Below are positions 23,449 through 31,955 of a DNA stretch of 53,615 bases, piece after piece. Each line of letters starts with the position of its first letter. The stretch's first letter is position 1. Below the pieces are notes generated by a model. The model was not told the origin of the DNA and did no database searches. It saw nothing but the letters and a program-made list of their open reading frames with translations. The translations under genes were made by a program, and so were the position numbers. Source of the stretch: Magnetococcales bacterium (lineage in GTDB: Bacteria > Pseudomonadota > Magnetococcia > Magnetococcales > Magnetaquicoccaceae); contig PDZU01000013.1 in the NCBI GenBank assembly GCA_002753095.1, forward strand, positions 1 through 53,615, read 5' to 3'.

Positions 23449-24336
23449 CTAACAGGAAAAATGTACCGCCAACGGATCACTGCTGTTGACCTCACGCCCC
23501 AGACCAATCACACCACGACCCTGCAGGACATATTCATCCCGATGCACAAAGGCACGCTCTTTTTGCGCCGTCACAACGAAAGTACCGTTGGTGCTCTGAT
23601 CCACCAGCACAATCTTGCCCCGCCGACACTCTACCTTGGCATGCACCCGCGAAGACATGCTGTCCAATACCGAAAAGGTGTTATTCTTGTCCCGACCAAT
23701 CGTGACCGAGGGGTTGTTCTCGTTGATCTCCACACTCTTGCCATGAAAGGAGATCATCCCACTCACCGTGTTGGGCGCCAAAACCGTCACCGCCTCACGA
23801 CCCCCCATCACCGTCAACTCCTCCTCTTCCCCCCAGGTCAACTCAATGATCTGGATCGGCGTGGATTTGCCTTTTACAGTGGTCGTAATCAACTCCCGAC
23901 TGCCAAAACGCAAATACGGACTCATGGCATCCAAAGTCTCACCCGTGGTGATAATCTGGTCCCCCTTGGCCTGCGCCGCCATGCGCGCCGCCAAGTTCAC
24001 CGCATCACCAAAAACATCCCCATTCTCCAAAATTACCTCACCAAAATGAAACCCAACCCGAATATGTAAACTGCCCAACTGGGAAGAGTTCTCCGAAACC
24101 GTCTCCTGCATACGCACCGCCGCCCGCGCCGCATCGTCCGCCGAGGGGAACGTACACATCACCTCGTCGCCAATGGTCTTGACTACCCGACCCTTGAACT
24201 CCGCCGTCACCTCCGACAAATAGGCAATACAACGGGAAGTCACCTCCCTCGCCTTCTCGTTGCCAATCGTCTCATACAACTTGGTACTCCCGGCAATGTC
24301 GGCAAACATTATCGCCAACTGGTGATTCTCTCTCAT
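23449..24336 (-). CDS. Class III nucleotidyl cyclase with FHA domain
   Basis: 295 residues. The cyclase domain (1-165) has both metal aspartates (Asp13 in FADIAGS, Asp57 in TIGDEVM), the adenine-selecting Lys53 in VVKTIGDE, and the VNLAAR transition-state Asn/Arg, so it is probably an active adenylate cyclase. It is joined to a C-terminal FHA domain (about 205-275: VTIGRDKNNTF, SRVHAKVE, NGTFV), which binds phosphothreonine. The start has an AAGGAGAG site. It follows the PP2C gene by 60 bases, suggesting phosphorylation-controlled cAMP signalling; no kinase gene is in the window. Confidence 0.92.
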   Translation of the reverse strand: MRENHQLAIMFADIAGSTKLYETIGNEKAREVTSRCIAYLSEVTAEFKGRVVKTIGDEVMCTFPSADDAARAAVRMQETVSENSSQLGSLHIRVGFHFGEVILENGDVFGDAVNLAARMAAQAKGDQIITTGETLDAMSPYLRFGSRELITTTVKGKSTPIQIIELTWGEEEELTVMGGREAVTVLAPNTVSGMISFHGKSVEINENNPSVTIGRDKNNTFSVLDSMSSRVHAKVECRRGKIVLVDQSTNGTFVVTAQKERAFVHRDEYVLQGRGVIGLGREVNSSDPLAVHFSC

Positions 24337-24396
24337 GATGCTCTCCTTACCTGCGTTCTCTCAAACCACCCAAACAGTACGGCTGCACGCCTACCC

Positions 24397-25227
24397 TCAA
24401 ATAAAATGGCCCAGAATCACCGTCACATTATCCCGCCCGCCACCATCACGGGCCATGGTGATCAATCGATCGCACAGACTGTCCAAATTATCGGACGTCA
24501 ACTCCGACAACACCCCCTGAATGGCCTCCTCCGTGACCATGCCAGTCAGACCGTCCGAACAGAGCAGAACCGTATCCCCAGCCGAAACAGGTAAAAACTG
24601 CACATCCGGTGTCACAATCCGCGACGGACCAATTGCCTGCAACAGGATGTTTTGTGGTGGCGGCATCCCCTTGCCGCCAAAACTCAACCATTGCTGGTAC
24701 AAAGAGTGGTCCCGCGTCCTCTGCTGCAACCGCCCCCCCTGGTACAGATATAAACGACTATCCCCTACGTGAAAAACAACCGGATGTGCAGTTTTAGGCG
24801 GTGACCATAAACCAACCACCGTCGACCCCATCCCGGAATCCTCCGCATGGCCCCGCTCCCGGTTGATGCGGTTTAAATCCGCATTCACCGCCAACAACGC
24901 CTCCCGTACCACCATCAATACCGGATTGGGTAAATCATCCAAGGTCGCCTGCTCCTGCAGATCCCCCTCCAAATCACCGACCGCTCCCCCCCTCTCTTCC
25001 GGCAGAAGATCTGGCGAGGTGTCCATGAATTGCCGTACCCGCTCCGTCACCTCCAGAACCACATGGGCACTGGCAACCTCCCCGGCATCATGACCACCCA
25101 TGCCATCCGCCAGGATCAACAACCCCGTACCGCTATCAATGTGAAAACTGTCCTCATTAAGCGGCCTGACACAACCCACGTTGCTCCGCCCCACCGCCAG
25201 CAGATGTTCCCCAATTTTTTCTGCCAT
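24397..25227 (-). CDS. PP2C-family Ser/Thr protein phosphatase
   Basis: 276 residues. All PP2C metal motifs are present: NEDSF, LADGMGGHDAG, DSGMGSTVVG, VFHVGDSRLYLY, CSDGLTGMV and GGRDNVTVI. The middle carries an unusual acidic, low-complexity insert (about 75-100, EERGGAVGDLEGDLQEQ). It should remove phosphates from Ser/Thr and is a natural antagonist of a Hanks-type kinase. Co-transcribed with the FHA-cyclase downstream, whose FHA domain would read the same phosphates. Divergent from hemB with a 226-base intergenic region. Confidence 0.93.
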   Translation of the reverse strand: MAEKIGEHLLAVGRSNVGCVRPLNEDSFHIDSGTGLLILADGMGGHDAGEVASAHVVLEVTERVRQFMDTSPDLLPEERGGAVGDLEGDLQEQATLDDLPNPVLMVVREALLAVNADLNRINRERGHAEDSGMGSTVVGLWSPPKTAHPVVFHVGDSRLYLYQGGRLQQRTRDHSLYQQWLSFGGKGMPPPQNILLQAIGPSRIVTPDVQFLPVSAGDTVLLCSDGLTGMVTEEAIQGVLSELTSDNLDSLCDRLITMARDGGGRDNVTVILGHFI

Positions 25228-25453
25228 TTGATCGATCTTTCCGTGATACGGTTATATGTTACCTTTAACCCGACCCCCAACCGGACAAGGCGGATCACCT
25301 GCACAACTTCCCCAGGAAGCCATTCTAGGTTAGACTGCACACTTTCGTCCAGCACCCTTTCCCGCAATCCAGAACAGCACCAGCGATTCTCCGGTTGCCG
25401 GTAGGCGTGCCCATCACTCACCCCACTCTGCCCGATCGATACCGTTACCGACC

Positions 25454-26476
25454 ATGACCGACTCTGCCCTGCTTCATCGCCCCCGCCGCCTACGGCAAAA
25501 TAGCGCCATCCGTCGTATGGTGCGCGAACATGCCCTCCAACCAGCCGACCTGGTACACCCCCTCTTTATCGTCCCAGGCCAGGGCATCCGTAACCCGGTG
25601 CCCTCCATGCCCGGCGTGGCGCAACTCTCCATCGATGAAGCCATCCGCGTCGCCAGCCAGTCACAAAACCTAGGCATTCCAGCCATCATCCTGTTTGGCA
25701 TACCGGAAGTCAAGGATAAGGATCCCAGCGGCTCCGACGCCCGCAACCCCGATGGTATCATTCAACAAGCGATCCGAGCCATCAAAAAATCTCTGCCCGA
25801 TCTCTATGTCATCGCCGACCTCTGCTACTGCGAATATACCGATCACGGCCACTGCGGCGTGTTGCGCAACAACCCGCAACCGTTCCAAAATGAACAAGAG
25901 GTCGACAACGACGCCACCCTCGCCCTACTCGGTGCGGCAGCCTGCTCCTACGCCGCAGCCGGCGTCGATATGGTTGCCCCCTCAGGCATGATGGATGGCA
26001 TGGTCGCGGCCATTCGCAACGCCTTGGACCAACAGAGTTTTTCTCATATCCCCATCCTCTCCTACGCCGTCAAATATGCCTCTGCCTACTACGGCCCTTT
26101 CCGCGATGCCGCCGAAAGCACCCCCACCTTCGGCGACCGACGCAGCTACCAGATGGATCCGGCCAATCGCCGCGAAGCACTGCGGGAAGCAAGCCTCGAC
26201 ATCGCCCAGGGCGCCGATATGCTGATGGTCAAACCCGGTCTTGCCTACCTGGATATCCTGCGCGACCTGCGCGAACGGTGCGACCTGCCCCTGGCCGTCT
26301 ATAATGTCAGCGGGGAATATGCCATGGTCAAAGCCGCCGCCGCGCACGGTTGGATCGATGAAAAACGGGTGATCATGGAAAATCTTACCGCCTTCAAACG
26401 GGCTGGCGCCGACCTGATTCTCACCTATCACGCCCCGGAGGCCGCCCGCCTCCTGCAAGAAGGTTATCTCGGCTGA
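25454..26476 (+). CDS. hemB: Delta-aminolevulinic acid dehydratase (porphobilinogen synthase)
   Basis: 340 residues. [14 protein letters not shown] supplies Cys124, Cys126 and Cys134, the zinc-site cysteines, so this is a zinc-type rather than Mg-only enzyme. The two Schiff-base lysines lie in [17 protein letters not shown] and [12 protein letters not shown]. It condenses two ALA molecules to porphobilinogen, upstream of HemD in tetrapyrrole synthesis. The next gene starts 23 bases later and may share its mRNA. Confidence 0.97.
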   Translation: MTDSALLHRPRRLRQNSAIRRMVREHALQPADLVHPLFIVPGQGIRNPVPSMPGVAQLSIDEAIRVASQSQNLGIPAIILFGIPEVKDKDPSGSDARNPDGIIQQAIRAIKKSLPDLYVIADLCYCEYTDHGHCGVLRNNPQPFQNEQEVDNDATLALLGAAACSYAAAGVDMVAPSGMMDGMVAAIRNALDQQSFSHIPILSYAVKYASAYYGPFRDAAESTPTFGDRRSYQMDPANRREALREASLDIAQGADMLMVKPGLAYLDILRDLRERCDLPLAVYNVSGEYAMVKAAAAHGWIDEKRVIMENLTAFKRAGADLILTYHAPEAARLLQEGYLG

Positions 26477-26499
26477 CCCTAACCAGGACTGTTGTCACC

Positions 26500-27549
26500 A
26501 TGGCACATCAAACCCCTATTTCCGCTCTTGGATTGCTCTCCGGCGGCCTGGACAGCATGCTGGCCGCCCGTCTGCTCATGGATCAAGGCATCCATGTAGC
26601 CTGTGTCAACTTTCATACCGGCTTCTGCATCCAAGGCCATACCAGTGCCATGCGCAACCCGGAACCCAACGCCAAACCACCCCGGCATGATGCCCTGCAT
26701 GCGGCGCAACTGCTGGGCATCAAGCTGCACATGGTCGATATTGCCGAGGATTATGTCCGTATCGTCACCGATCCCAAGCATGGTTACGGCAGCAACCTGA
26801 ATCCCTGTCTGGACTGCAAAATTTTTATGGTGCGCAAGGCTTGGCAACTGAAAGAGGCGCTGGGCTTTCATTTTCTCTTCACCGGAGAGGTGATCGGGCA
26901 GCGTCCCATGAGCCAACGCCGGGAAAATTTGCCCCACATCGAACGGGCTGCCGGGGTGGAAGGCTGGCTGCTTCGCCCACTCTGCGCCCAACGCCTTAAA
27001 AGCACCGAACCGGAAAAACTGGGCTGGGTAGACCGCAAGCAACTCAAAGGATTTCATGGCCGAGGCCGCCGGGCACAGATGGAGCTGGCGCAACAGATGG
27101 GACTACTGGACTATCCCAGCCCTGCCGGGGGTTGCTGTTTTCTCACCGATGCCAACTACTCCCGCAAGCTGCAGGATCTCTGGCACAGTCGGGGCGAACG
27201 GCAGTACACCATGGATGACATTCTGCTCCTGAAAGCCGGCAGACATCTGCGGCCCGCCCCCCATTTTAAGGTGATCGTTGGTCGGGATGAGACGGAAAAC
27301 AATTTTCTCTCCGGCTTTCGTGCCCAGCGCTGGCTGTTGCAGGCGGAGGGGATCCCCGGTCCGGTCATGCTGGTGGAAGGAACCCCCTCTGACAGCGACC
27401 TCACCTTGGCCTGTCGTCTCACCGCCCGTTTTGGCCAGGGGCGCCACAGTCCGCAGGTCACCATCCGTATCGCACACCAAGGCCAGGAAGCGTTGCGCCA
27501 GGTTGCTCCTCTGCCCGCCGAGGAGATCCCCGAGTCCTGGTACATCTGA
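26500..27549 (+). CDS. PP-loop tRNA thiolation-like enzyme (MnmA-related)
   Basis: 349 residues. The N-terminal PP-loop LLSGGLDSMLAARLLM binds ATP. NPCLDCKIFM supplies a CxxC in the place of the MnmA catalytic cysteine, and PSPAGGCCFLTDANYS resembles the second-cysteine segment. Such proteins are annotated as tRNA 2-thiouridylase or MnmA-like and would adenylate a tRNA uridine for sulfur insertion. The stop overlaps the ATG of a TusA-like carrier (TGATG), strong evidence that the pair form a sulfur-donor/enzyme unit. Substrate base and position are unknown. Confidence 0.8.
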   Translation: MAHQTPISALGLLSGGLDSMLAARLLMDQGIHVACVNFHTGFCIQGHTSAMRNPEPNAKPPRHDALHAAQLLGIKLHMVDIAEDYVRIVTDPKHGYGSNLNPCLDCKIFMVRKAWQLKEALGFHFLFTGEVIGQRPMSQRRENLPHIERAAGVEGWLLRPLCAQRLKSTEPEKLGWVDRKQLKGFHGRGRRAQMELAQQMGLLDYPSPAGGCCFLTDANYSRKLQDLWHSRGERQYTMDDILLLKAGRHLRPAPHFKVIVGRDETENNFLSGFRAQRWLLQAEGIPGPVMLVEGTPSDSDLTLACRLTARFGQGRHSPQVTIRIAHQGQEALRQVAPLPAEEIPESWYI

Positions 27550-27806
27550 TGACCGAGACCGCCCCCCATCCCCCGGAGAGTGACCACACCCTGGATGCCC
27601 GGCGTCTGCTCTGCCCGATGCCCATTCTGCGCACTGAGCAGGCGTTGCGCCCCCTGCCCACTGGGGCCATTCTGGCCATTCTGGCCAGTGATCCCGGCAT
27701 TGAGCAGGATCTGCCGGCCTGGTGCCGCATCAACGGTCATACTCTGCTCGACCTGCGCCCACAGGGGCGCGGCGAGTGGATTGCCTGGGTCCAAAAGGGA
27801 GAGTGA
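27549..27806 (+). CDS. TusA-like sulfur carrier, coupled
   Basis: 85 residues. LDARRLLCPMPILRTEQAL contains the CPxP persulfide cysteine of TusA/SirA, and the length and beta-alpha-beta-alpha-beta pattern agree. The start codon overlaps the upstream PP-loop gene's stop, so translation is coupled, and the obvious role is delivering sulfur to that enzyme. It is only distantly similar to the TusA at 18469. Confidence 0.88.
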   Translation: MTETAPHPPESDHTLDARRLLCPMPILRTEQALRPLPTGAILAILASDPGIEQDLPAWCRINGHTLLDLRPQGRGEWIAWVQKGE

Positions 27807-27821
27807 GCAGTGCGCCAACCA

Positions 27822-27877
27822 CGTGCGCAGGGGCATGTTTTGGGAACGGATGCCCGACATGCACTGTGTTGCTTGAA
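27822..27877 (+). repeat. Degenerate repeat fragment R5
   Basis: Only the last part of the family is left (GCAGGGGCA, GGGAACGGATGCCCGACATGCAC.GTGTTGC), with lost arms. It sits in the tusA-carB gap. Confidence 0.55.
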
Positions 27878-28034
27878 TCACGATGGTCAGGAAAAATTTA
27901 AATGCGATTGCCCTGGATTGTCCTGCCCCACACATTGACTTTGCCAACCCAAAAGGGCTATATTTACCAGTCAGGCGGATTCGCATCACACCGGAGAGAT
28001 TCTCCTCACCCTTTCGTCACAGAAGCCTTGCTAC

Positions 28035-31000
28035 ATGCCCAAACGCACTGACCTGAACAAGATCCTGATTATCGGCGCTGGCCCCATTATTATCGGACAA
28101 GCCTGCGAATTTGACTATTCGGGGGCTCAGGCATGTAAAGCCCTCAAGCAGGAGGGGTATGAAGTGGTGCTGGTCAACTCCAATCCAGCCACCATCATGA
28201 CCGACCCTGATCTGGCGCACCGTACCTACGTCGAGCCCATCACCGTTGAAGCCGTCAGCAACATTATCGCCAAAGAGCGACCGGATGCCATTCTGCCCAC
28301 CATGGGCGGCCAAACTGCGCTCAACATTGCCATGGCGTTGGCCGACAAGGGGATCCTTGCCTACTATAATGTGGAGTTGATTGGTGCTTCGCGTGCGGCC
28401 ATTGCCAAGGCGGAAGATCGCATCCAGTTCAAATCGGCCATGCAGCGCATTGGTTTGGCGCTACCCCGTTCTGGTTTTGCCCACTCCTGGGAAGAGGCTT
28501 TGCGGGTACAACAAGAGATCGGCTTTCCACTGATCATCCGGCCCAGTTTTACCTTGGGCGGCACTGGCGGTGGTGTTGCCTACAATCGGGAGGAGTTTGA
28601 GGGCATCATTCGGCGAGGTTTGGCGGCCTCGCCCACCTGTGAGGTATTGATTGAGGAGTCTCTGCTCGGCTGGAAAGAGTACGAGATGGAGGTGGTGCGT
28701 GATCGGGAAGATAACGCCATCATCATCTGTTCCATCGAAAATTTTGATCCCATGGGGATACACACTGGTGACTCTATCACGGTGGCCCCGGCCCAGACGC
28801 TCACCGACAAAGAGTACCAGGAGATGCGCGATGCCTCCATCGCCATCCTGCGTGAGATTGGGGTAGACACGGGTGGTTCCAACGTGCAGTTTGCCGTACA
28901 GCCTTGCAGTGGGCGGATGATCGTCATCGAGATGAACCCCAGGGTTTCGCGCTCTTCGGCGTTGGCCTCCAAGGCGACGGGTTTTCCCATTGCCAAGGTA
29001 GCCGCCAAGTTGGCCATCGGCTATACGCTGCCGGAGATCATGAATGATATTACTGGCATCACGCCGGCCTCTTTCGAGCCGACCATCGACTATGTAGTCA
29101 CCAAGATTCCCCGTTTTACCTTTGAGAAATTTCCTCTGGCTGAACCGTTGTTGACCACGCAGATGAAATCGGTGGGTGAGGCCATGGCCATTGGCCGCAC
29201 TTTCAAGGAGTCTCTGCAAAAAGCCTTGCGTTCCATGGAGACTGGTCTGGATGGATTGAATCCCATTTTCAGACCGGAAAGCTATCTGACTCCGCAGCAG
29301 GCGGATACTGCTTTGGAGAAGGCGTTGCGCCACGCCGGCCCGGATCGCATTCTCTATGTTGCGGATGCCCTGCGTCTGGGCAAATCGCTCTCCTGGATCC
29401 AGCAATCGAGTGCCATTGATCCCTGGTTTATTGACCAGATGGCGCAATTGATTGAGGCGGAACAGGCGCTGCAGCAGATGACGTTGGCGGCGCTGACACC
29501 GCGCCATTTGCGCACCTTGAAGGAGATGGGATTTTCGGACCGTCGTTTGGGCCAGTTATTGGGCTGTGGGGCGACAGAGGTATTTGCTGCCCGCCGCGTG
29601 CAGGGTATTTTGCCGGTTTACAAGCGGGTGGATACCTGTGCGGCGGAGTTTCCATCGCAGACGGCCTATCTGTATTCCACCTATGAAAGCCAGTGTGAGG
29701 CGCGCCCCACTGACCGCAAGAAGATCATGATTCTGGGTGGCGGCCCCAACCGCATTGGCCAGGGTATTGAGTTTGACTATTGTTGTGTCCACGCGGCTTT
29801 TGCTTTGCGTGAGGCGGGTTATGAGACCATCATGGTCAACTGTAACCCGGAGACTGTCTCTACCGACTATGACACGTCCGACCGTCTTTATTTTGAGCCG
29901 CTCACTTTTGAGGATGTGATGGCCATTGTGGCGGTTGAGCGACCGGCGGGGATTATTGTACAGTTGGGTGGGCAGACGCCGCTCAAGTTGGCCAAGGCCT
30001 TGGAGGCTGCGGGGGCACCGATCATTGGCACCACCCCGGATGCCATTGATATTGCCGAAGATCGGGAGCGTTTTCAGCAACTGTTGCACCAACTGCGGTT
30101 GCGCCAACCGCGCAACGGCATTGCCCGTTCGGCGGAGGAGGCGGTACACATTGCCACTGAGGTTGGTTATCCGGTGGTGGTGCGTCCCTCGTATGTATTG
30201 GGCGGGCGGGCCATGGAGGTAGTGCATGATCAGAGTGATCTGGAGCGTTACATGCGCACTGCCGTGCGGGCTTCTCCAGACCATCCGGTACTTTTGGACC
30301 ATTTTCTCAACAACGCCATTGAAATTGATGTGGATTGTGTTGCCGACGGTGCGCATGTGGTGGTGGGCGGCATCATGGAGCACATTGAGGAGGCGGGGGT
30401 TCATTCTGGGGACTCGGCCTGTTCGTTGCCCCCCTATTCGGTCAACCAGCAACTGATTGACACCATTGAGCAACAGACCATTCAGCTGGCCAAGGCGCTG
30501 CATGTAGTTGGTTTGATGAATGTGCAGTTTGCCATCCAGCAGGAGACGGTTTACATTTTGGAGGTCAACCCTCGCGCCTCCCGCACGGTACCTTTTGTTT
30601 CCAAGGCCACTGGTGTGCCGTTGGCCAAGATGGCGGCGCGGATTATGGCGGGTGAGACTTTGGCCCAACTTGGGCTTTCTTCCATCCCCAAGTTGCCCCA
30701 TATAGCGGTCAAGGAGGCGGTTTTTCCCTTTGAAAAATTTCCGGGGGTAGACACCATTTTGGGACCGGAGATGAAATCCACTGGCGAGGTAATGGGACTA
30801 GCGGACAATTTTGGTTTGGCGTTTGCTAAGGCTCAGGAGAGTGCTGGCACTTTGCTGCCGCGCCAAGCCAGTGACAAGGGTTTGGTTTTTATTTCGGTCA
30901 AGGATGAGGACAAGCCGTTGATCACTCAGCCGGCTCGGCAGTTATTGGCGCTTGGTTTTCGTTTGTGTGCCACGCGTGGCACTGCCGAGTGGTTACGGGG

Positions 31001-31280
31001 TCAAGATATTCCGGTCACGCGGGCCAACAAGGTTGGGGAAGATCGCCCGGACATTGTTGATCGCATGAAGAACGGAGAGATCCAGTTGGTTTTCAACACC
31101 ACGCATGGCAAGCAAGCCATTGCTGACTCTTTTTCCATCCGTCGCACGGCCTTGATGAGTCGCATTCCTTATTTCACCACGGCGGCTGGCATGCGTGCTG
31201 CGGTTGCTGCCATGGAGGCTTTACGGGAGTTTGGTTTTCATTGTAAAGCGTTACAGGATTATCTCCCAGGAAATCGGTAG
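28035..31280 (+). CDS. carB: Carbamoyl-phosphate synthase large subunit
   Basis: 1081 residues, matching the ~1073-residue E. coli enzyme. Two homologous halves: the first ATP-grasp ([29 protein letters not shown] ... [19 protein letters not shown]) makes carboxyphosphate; the second ([26 protein letters not shown] ... [19 protein letters not shown]) phosphorylates carbamate. A C-terminal MGS-like allosteric domain begins near residue 940. It feeds pyrimidine and arginine synthesis. carA, usually directly upstream, is not in this window. A repeat-rich gap follows. Confidence 0.98.
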   Translation: MPKRTDLNKILIIGAGPIIIGQACEFDYSGAQACKALKQEGYEVVLVNSNPATIMTDPDLAHRTYVEPITVEAVSNIIAKERPDAILPTMGGQTALNIAMALADKGILAYYNVELIGASRAAIAKAEDRIQFKSAMQRIGLALPRSGFAHSWEEALRVQQEIGFPLIIRPSFTLGGTGGGVAYNREEFEGIIRRGLAASPTCEVLIEESLLGWKEYEMEVVRDREDNAIIICSIENFDPMGIHTGDSITVAPAQTLTDKEYQEMRDASIAILREIGVDTGGSNVQFAVQPCSGRMIVIEMNPRVSRSSALASKATGFPIAKVAAKLAIGYTLPEIMNDITGITPASFEPTIDYVVTKIPRFTFEKFPLAEPLLTTQMKSVGEAMAIGRTFKESLQKALRSMETGLDGLNPIFRPESYLTPQQADTALEKALRHAGPDRILYVADALRLGKSLSWIQQSSAIDPWFIDQMAQLIEAEQALQQMTLAALTPRHLRTLKEMGFSDRRLGQLLGCGATEVFAARRVQGILPVYKRVDTCAAEFPSQTAYLYSTYESQCEARPTDRKKIMILGGGPNRIGQGIEFDYCCVHAAFALREAGYETIMVNCNPETVSTDYDTSDRLYFEPLTFEDVMAIVAVERPAGIIVQLGGQTPLKLAKALEAAGAPIIGTTPDAIDIAEDRERFQQLLHQLRLRQPRNGIARSAEEAVHIATEVGYPVVVRPSYVLGGRAMEVVHDQSDLERYMRTAVRASPDHPVLLDHFLNNAIEIDVDCVADGAHVVVGGIMEHIEEAGVHSGDSACSLPPYSVNQQLIDTIEQQTIQLAKALHVVGLMNVQFAIQQETVYILEVNPRASRTVPFVSKATGVPLAKMAARIMAGETLAQLGLSSIPKLPHIAVKEAVFPFEKFPGVDTILGPEMKSTGEVMGLADNFGLAFAKAQESAGTLLPRQASDKGLVFISVKDEDKPLITQPARQLLALGFRLCATRGTAEWLRGQDIPVTRANKVGEDRPDIVDRMKNGEIQLVFNTTHGKQAIADSFSIRRTALMSRIPYFTTAAGMRAAVAAMEALREFGFHCKALQDYLPGNR

Positions 31281-31312
31281 CCCGCCCCCACCCTCACAGT
31301 TCAAACCATTCA

Positions 31313-31502
31313 GGGGTCCAGGGGGATTATCCCCCTGGCGGGTCCAGGGCGGAGCCCTGGGAATTTATCTTTTGATTTTAATCTTTTATCTTTTTATCTG
31401 GCGCGCTTTTACCGAAGCAGATTTACGCAGTAAATCTGCGCAGCGCGCCACAATCTGTGCCCCGCAGGGGCACGCTTCTGGAGGGCGGACGCCCGACTTT
31501 TA
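31313..31502 (+). repeat. Composite palindromic repeat R6
   Basis: Full copy after carB with the GGCGCGC nested hairpin (31400-31449), plus a 30-bp AT-rich insert. The 75 bases that follow (31503-31577) are similar to 44005-44077 after R9, so the repeat unit there is longer than the hairpins alone. Confidence 0.8.
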
Positions 31503-31577
31503 ACATTGCGTATGATAAGAAGTCTTTTACTATCAAACGGGTGTTCGCCGTTCGGTTAACGCTTATGGGGCGCTGCC

Positions 31578-31618
31578 CTGCACCCGCCAGGGGCGATGAT
31601 CGCCCCTGGCGGGTGCAG
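31578..31618. repeat. 41-bp near-perfect palindrome
   Basis: Twenty-base arms meet at one central G (31598). The arms combine CTGCACCCGCC and AGGGGCGAT and are perfect complements, so the DNA can extrude a cruciform and RNA from either strand can fold. It ends 15 bases before the stop of the DUF2892 gene and could act as its terminator. Confidence 0.85.
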
Positions 31619-31633
31619 AAGTTTATACAACGA

Positions 31634-31828
31634 CTACTCCTGGGCGGTGGAACAGGTACAGATCCCCAACAAAGGATAAAACGGACAAAAACGCAGCGCA
31701 CCGGTGATAATCGGCACCAGGCCCACCCATCCCCAGGGGGTATTCAAGCCAACGAAGACCTGCGATAACAGCAAAACACCGACAACAATGCGTAAAATGC
31801 GATCAATCCCACCGACATTGGCTTTCAT
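31634..31828 (-). CDS. DUF2892 (YgaP-like) inner-membrane protein
   Basis: 64 residues, two membrane helices. MKANVGGIDRILRIVVGVLLL and GLVPIITGALRFCPFYPLLGICTC are characteristic of DUF2892; the Cys-Pro and Cys-Thr-Cys residues near the end recall YgaP-linked sulfur proteins. The ATG at 31828 has GAGGAG 8 bases upstream and is preferred to the GTG three codons earlier. Confidence 0.88.
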   Translation of the reverse strand: MKANVGGIDRILRIVVGVLLLSQVFVGLNTPWGWVGLVPIITGALRFCPFYPLLGICTCSTAQE

Positions 31829-31955
31829 CCGGGCCACTCCTCATTAAATTCCGAGAGAAAAACAAACACCACACACCACCATGCAAAGGATTGGACCCAC
31901 GCAGTCGTCAAGAGTTTCCTCTTTCTTTGCACAATTGCCACTTTTTTCTAGTCGA

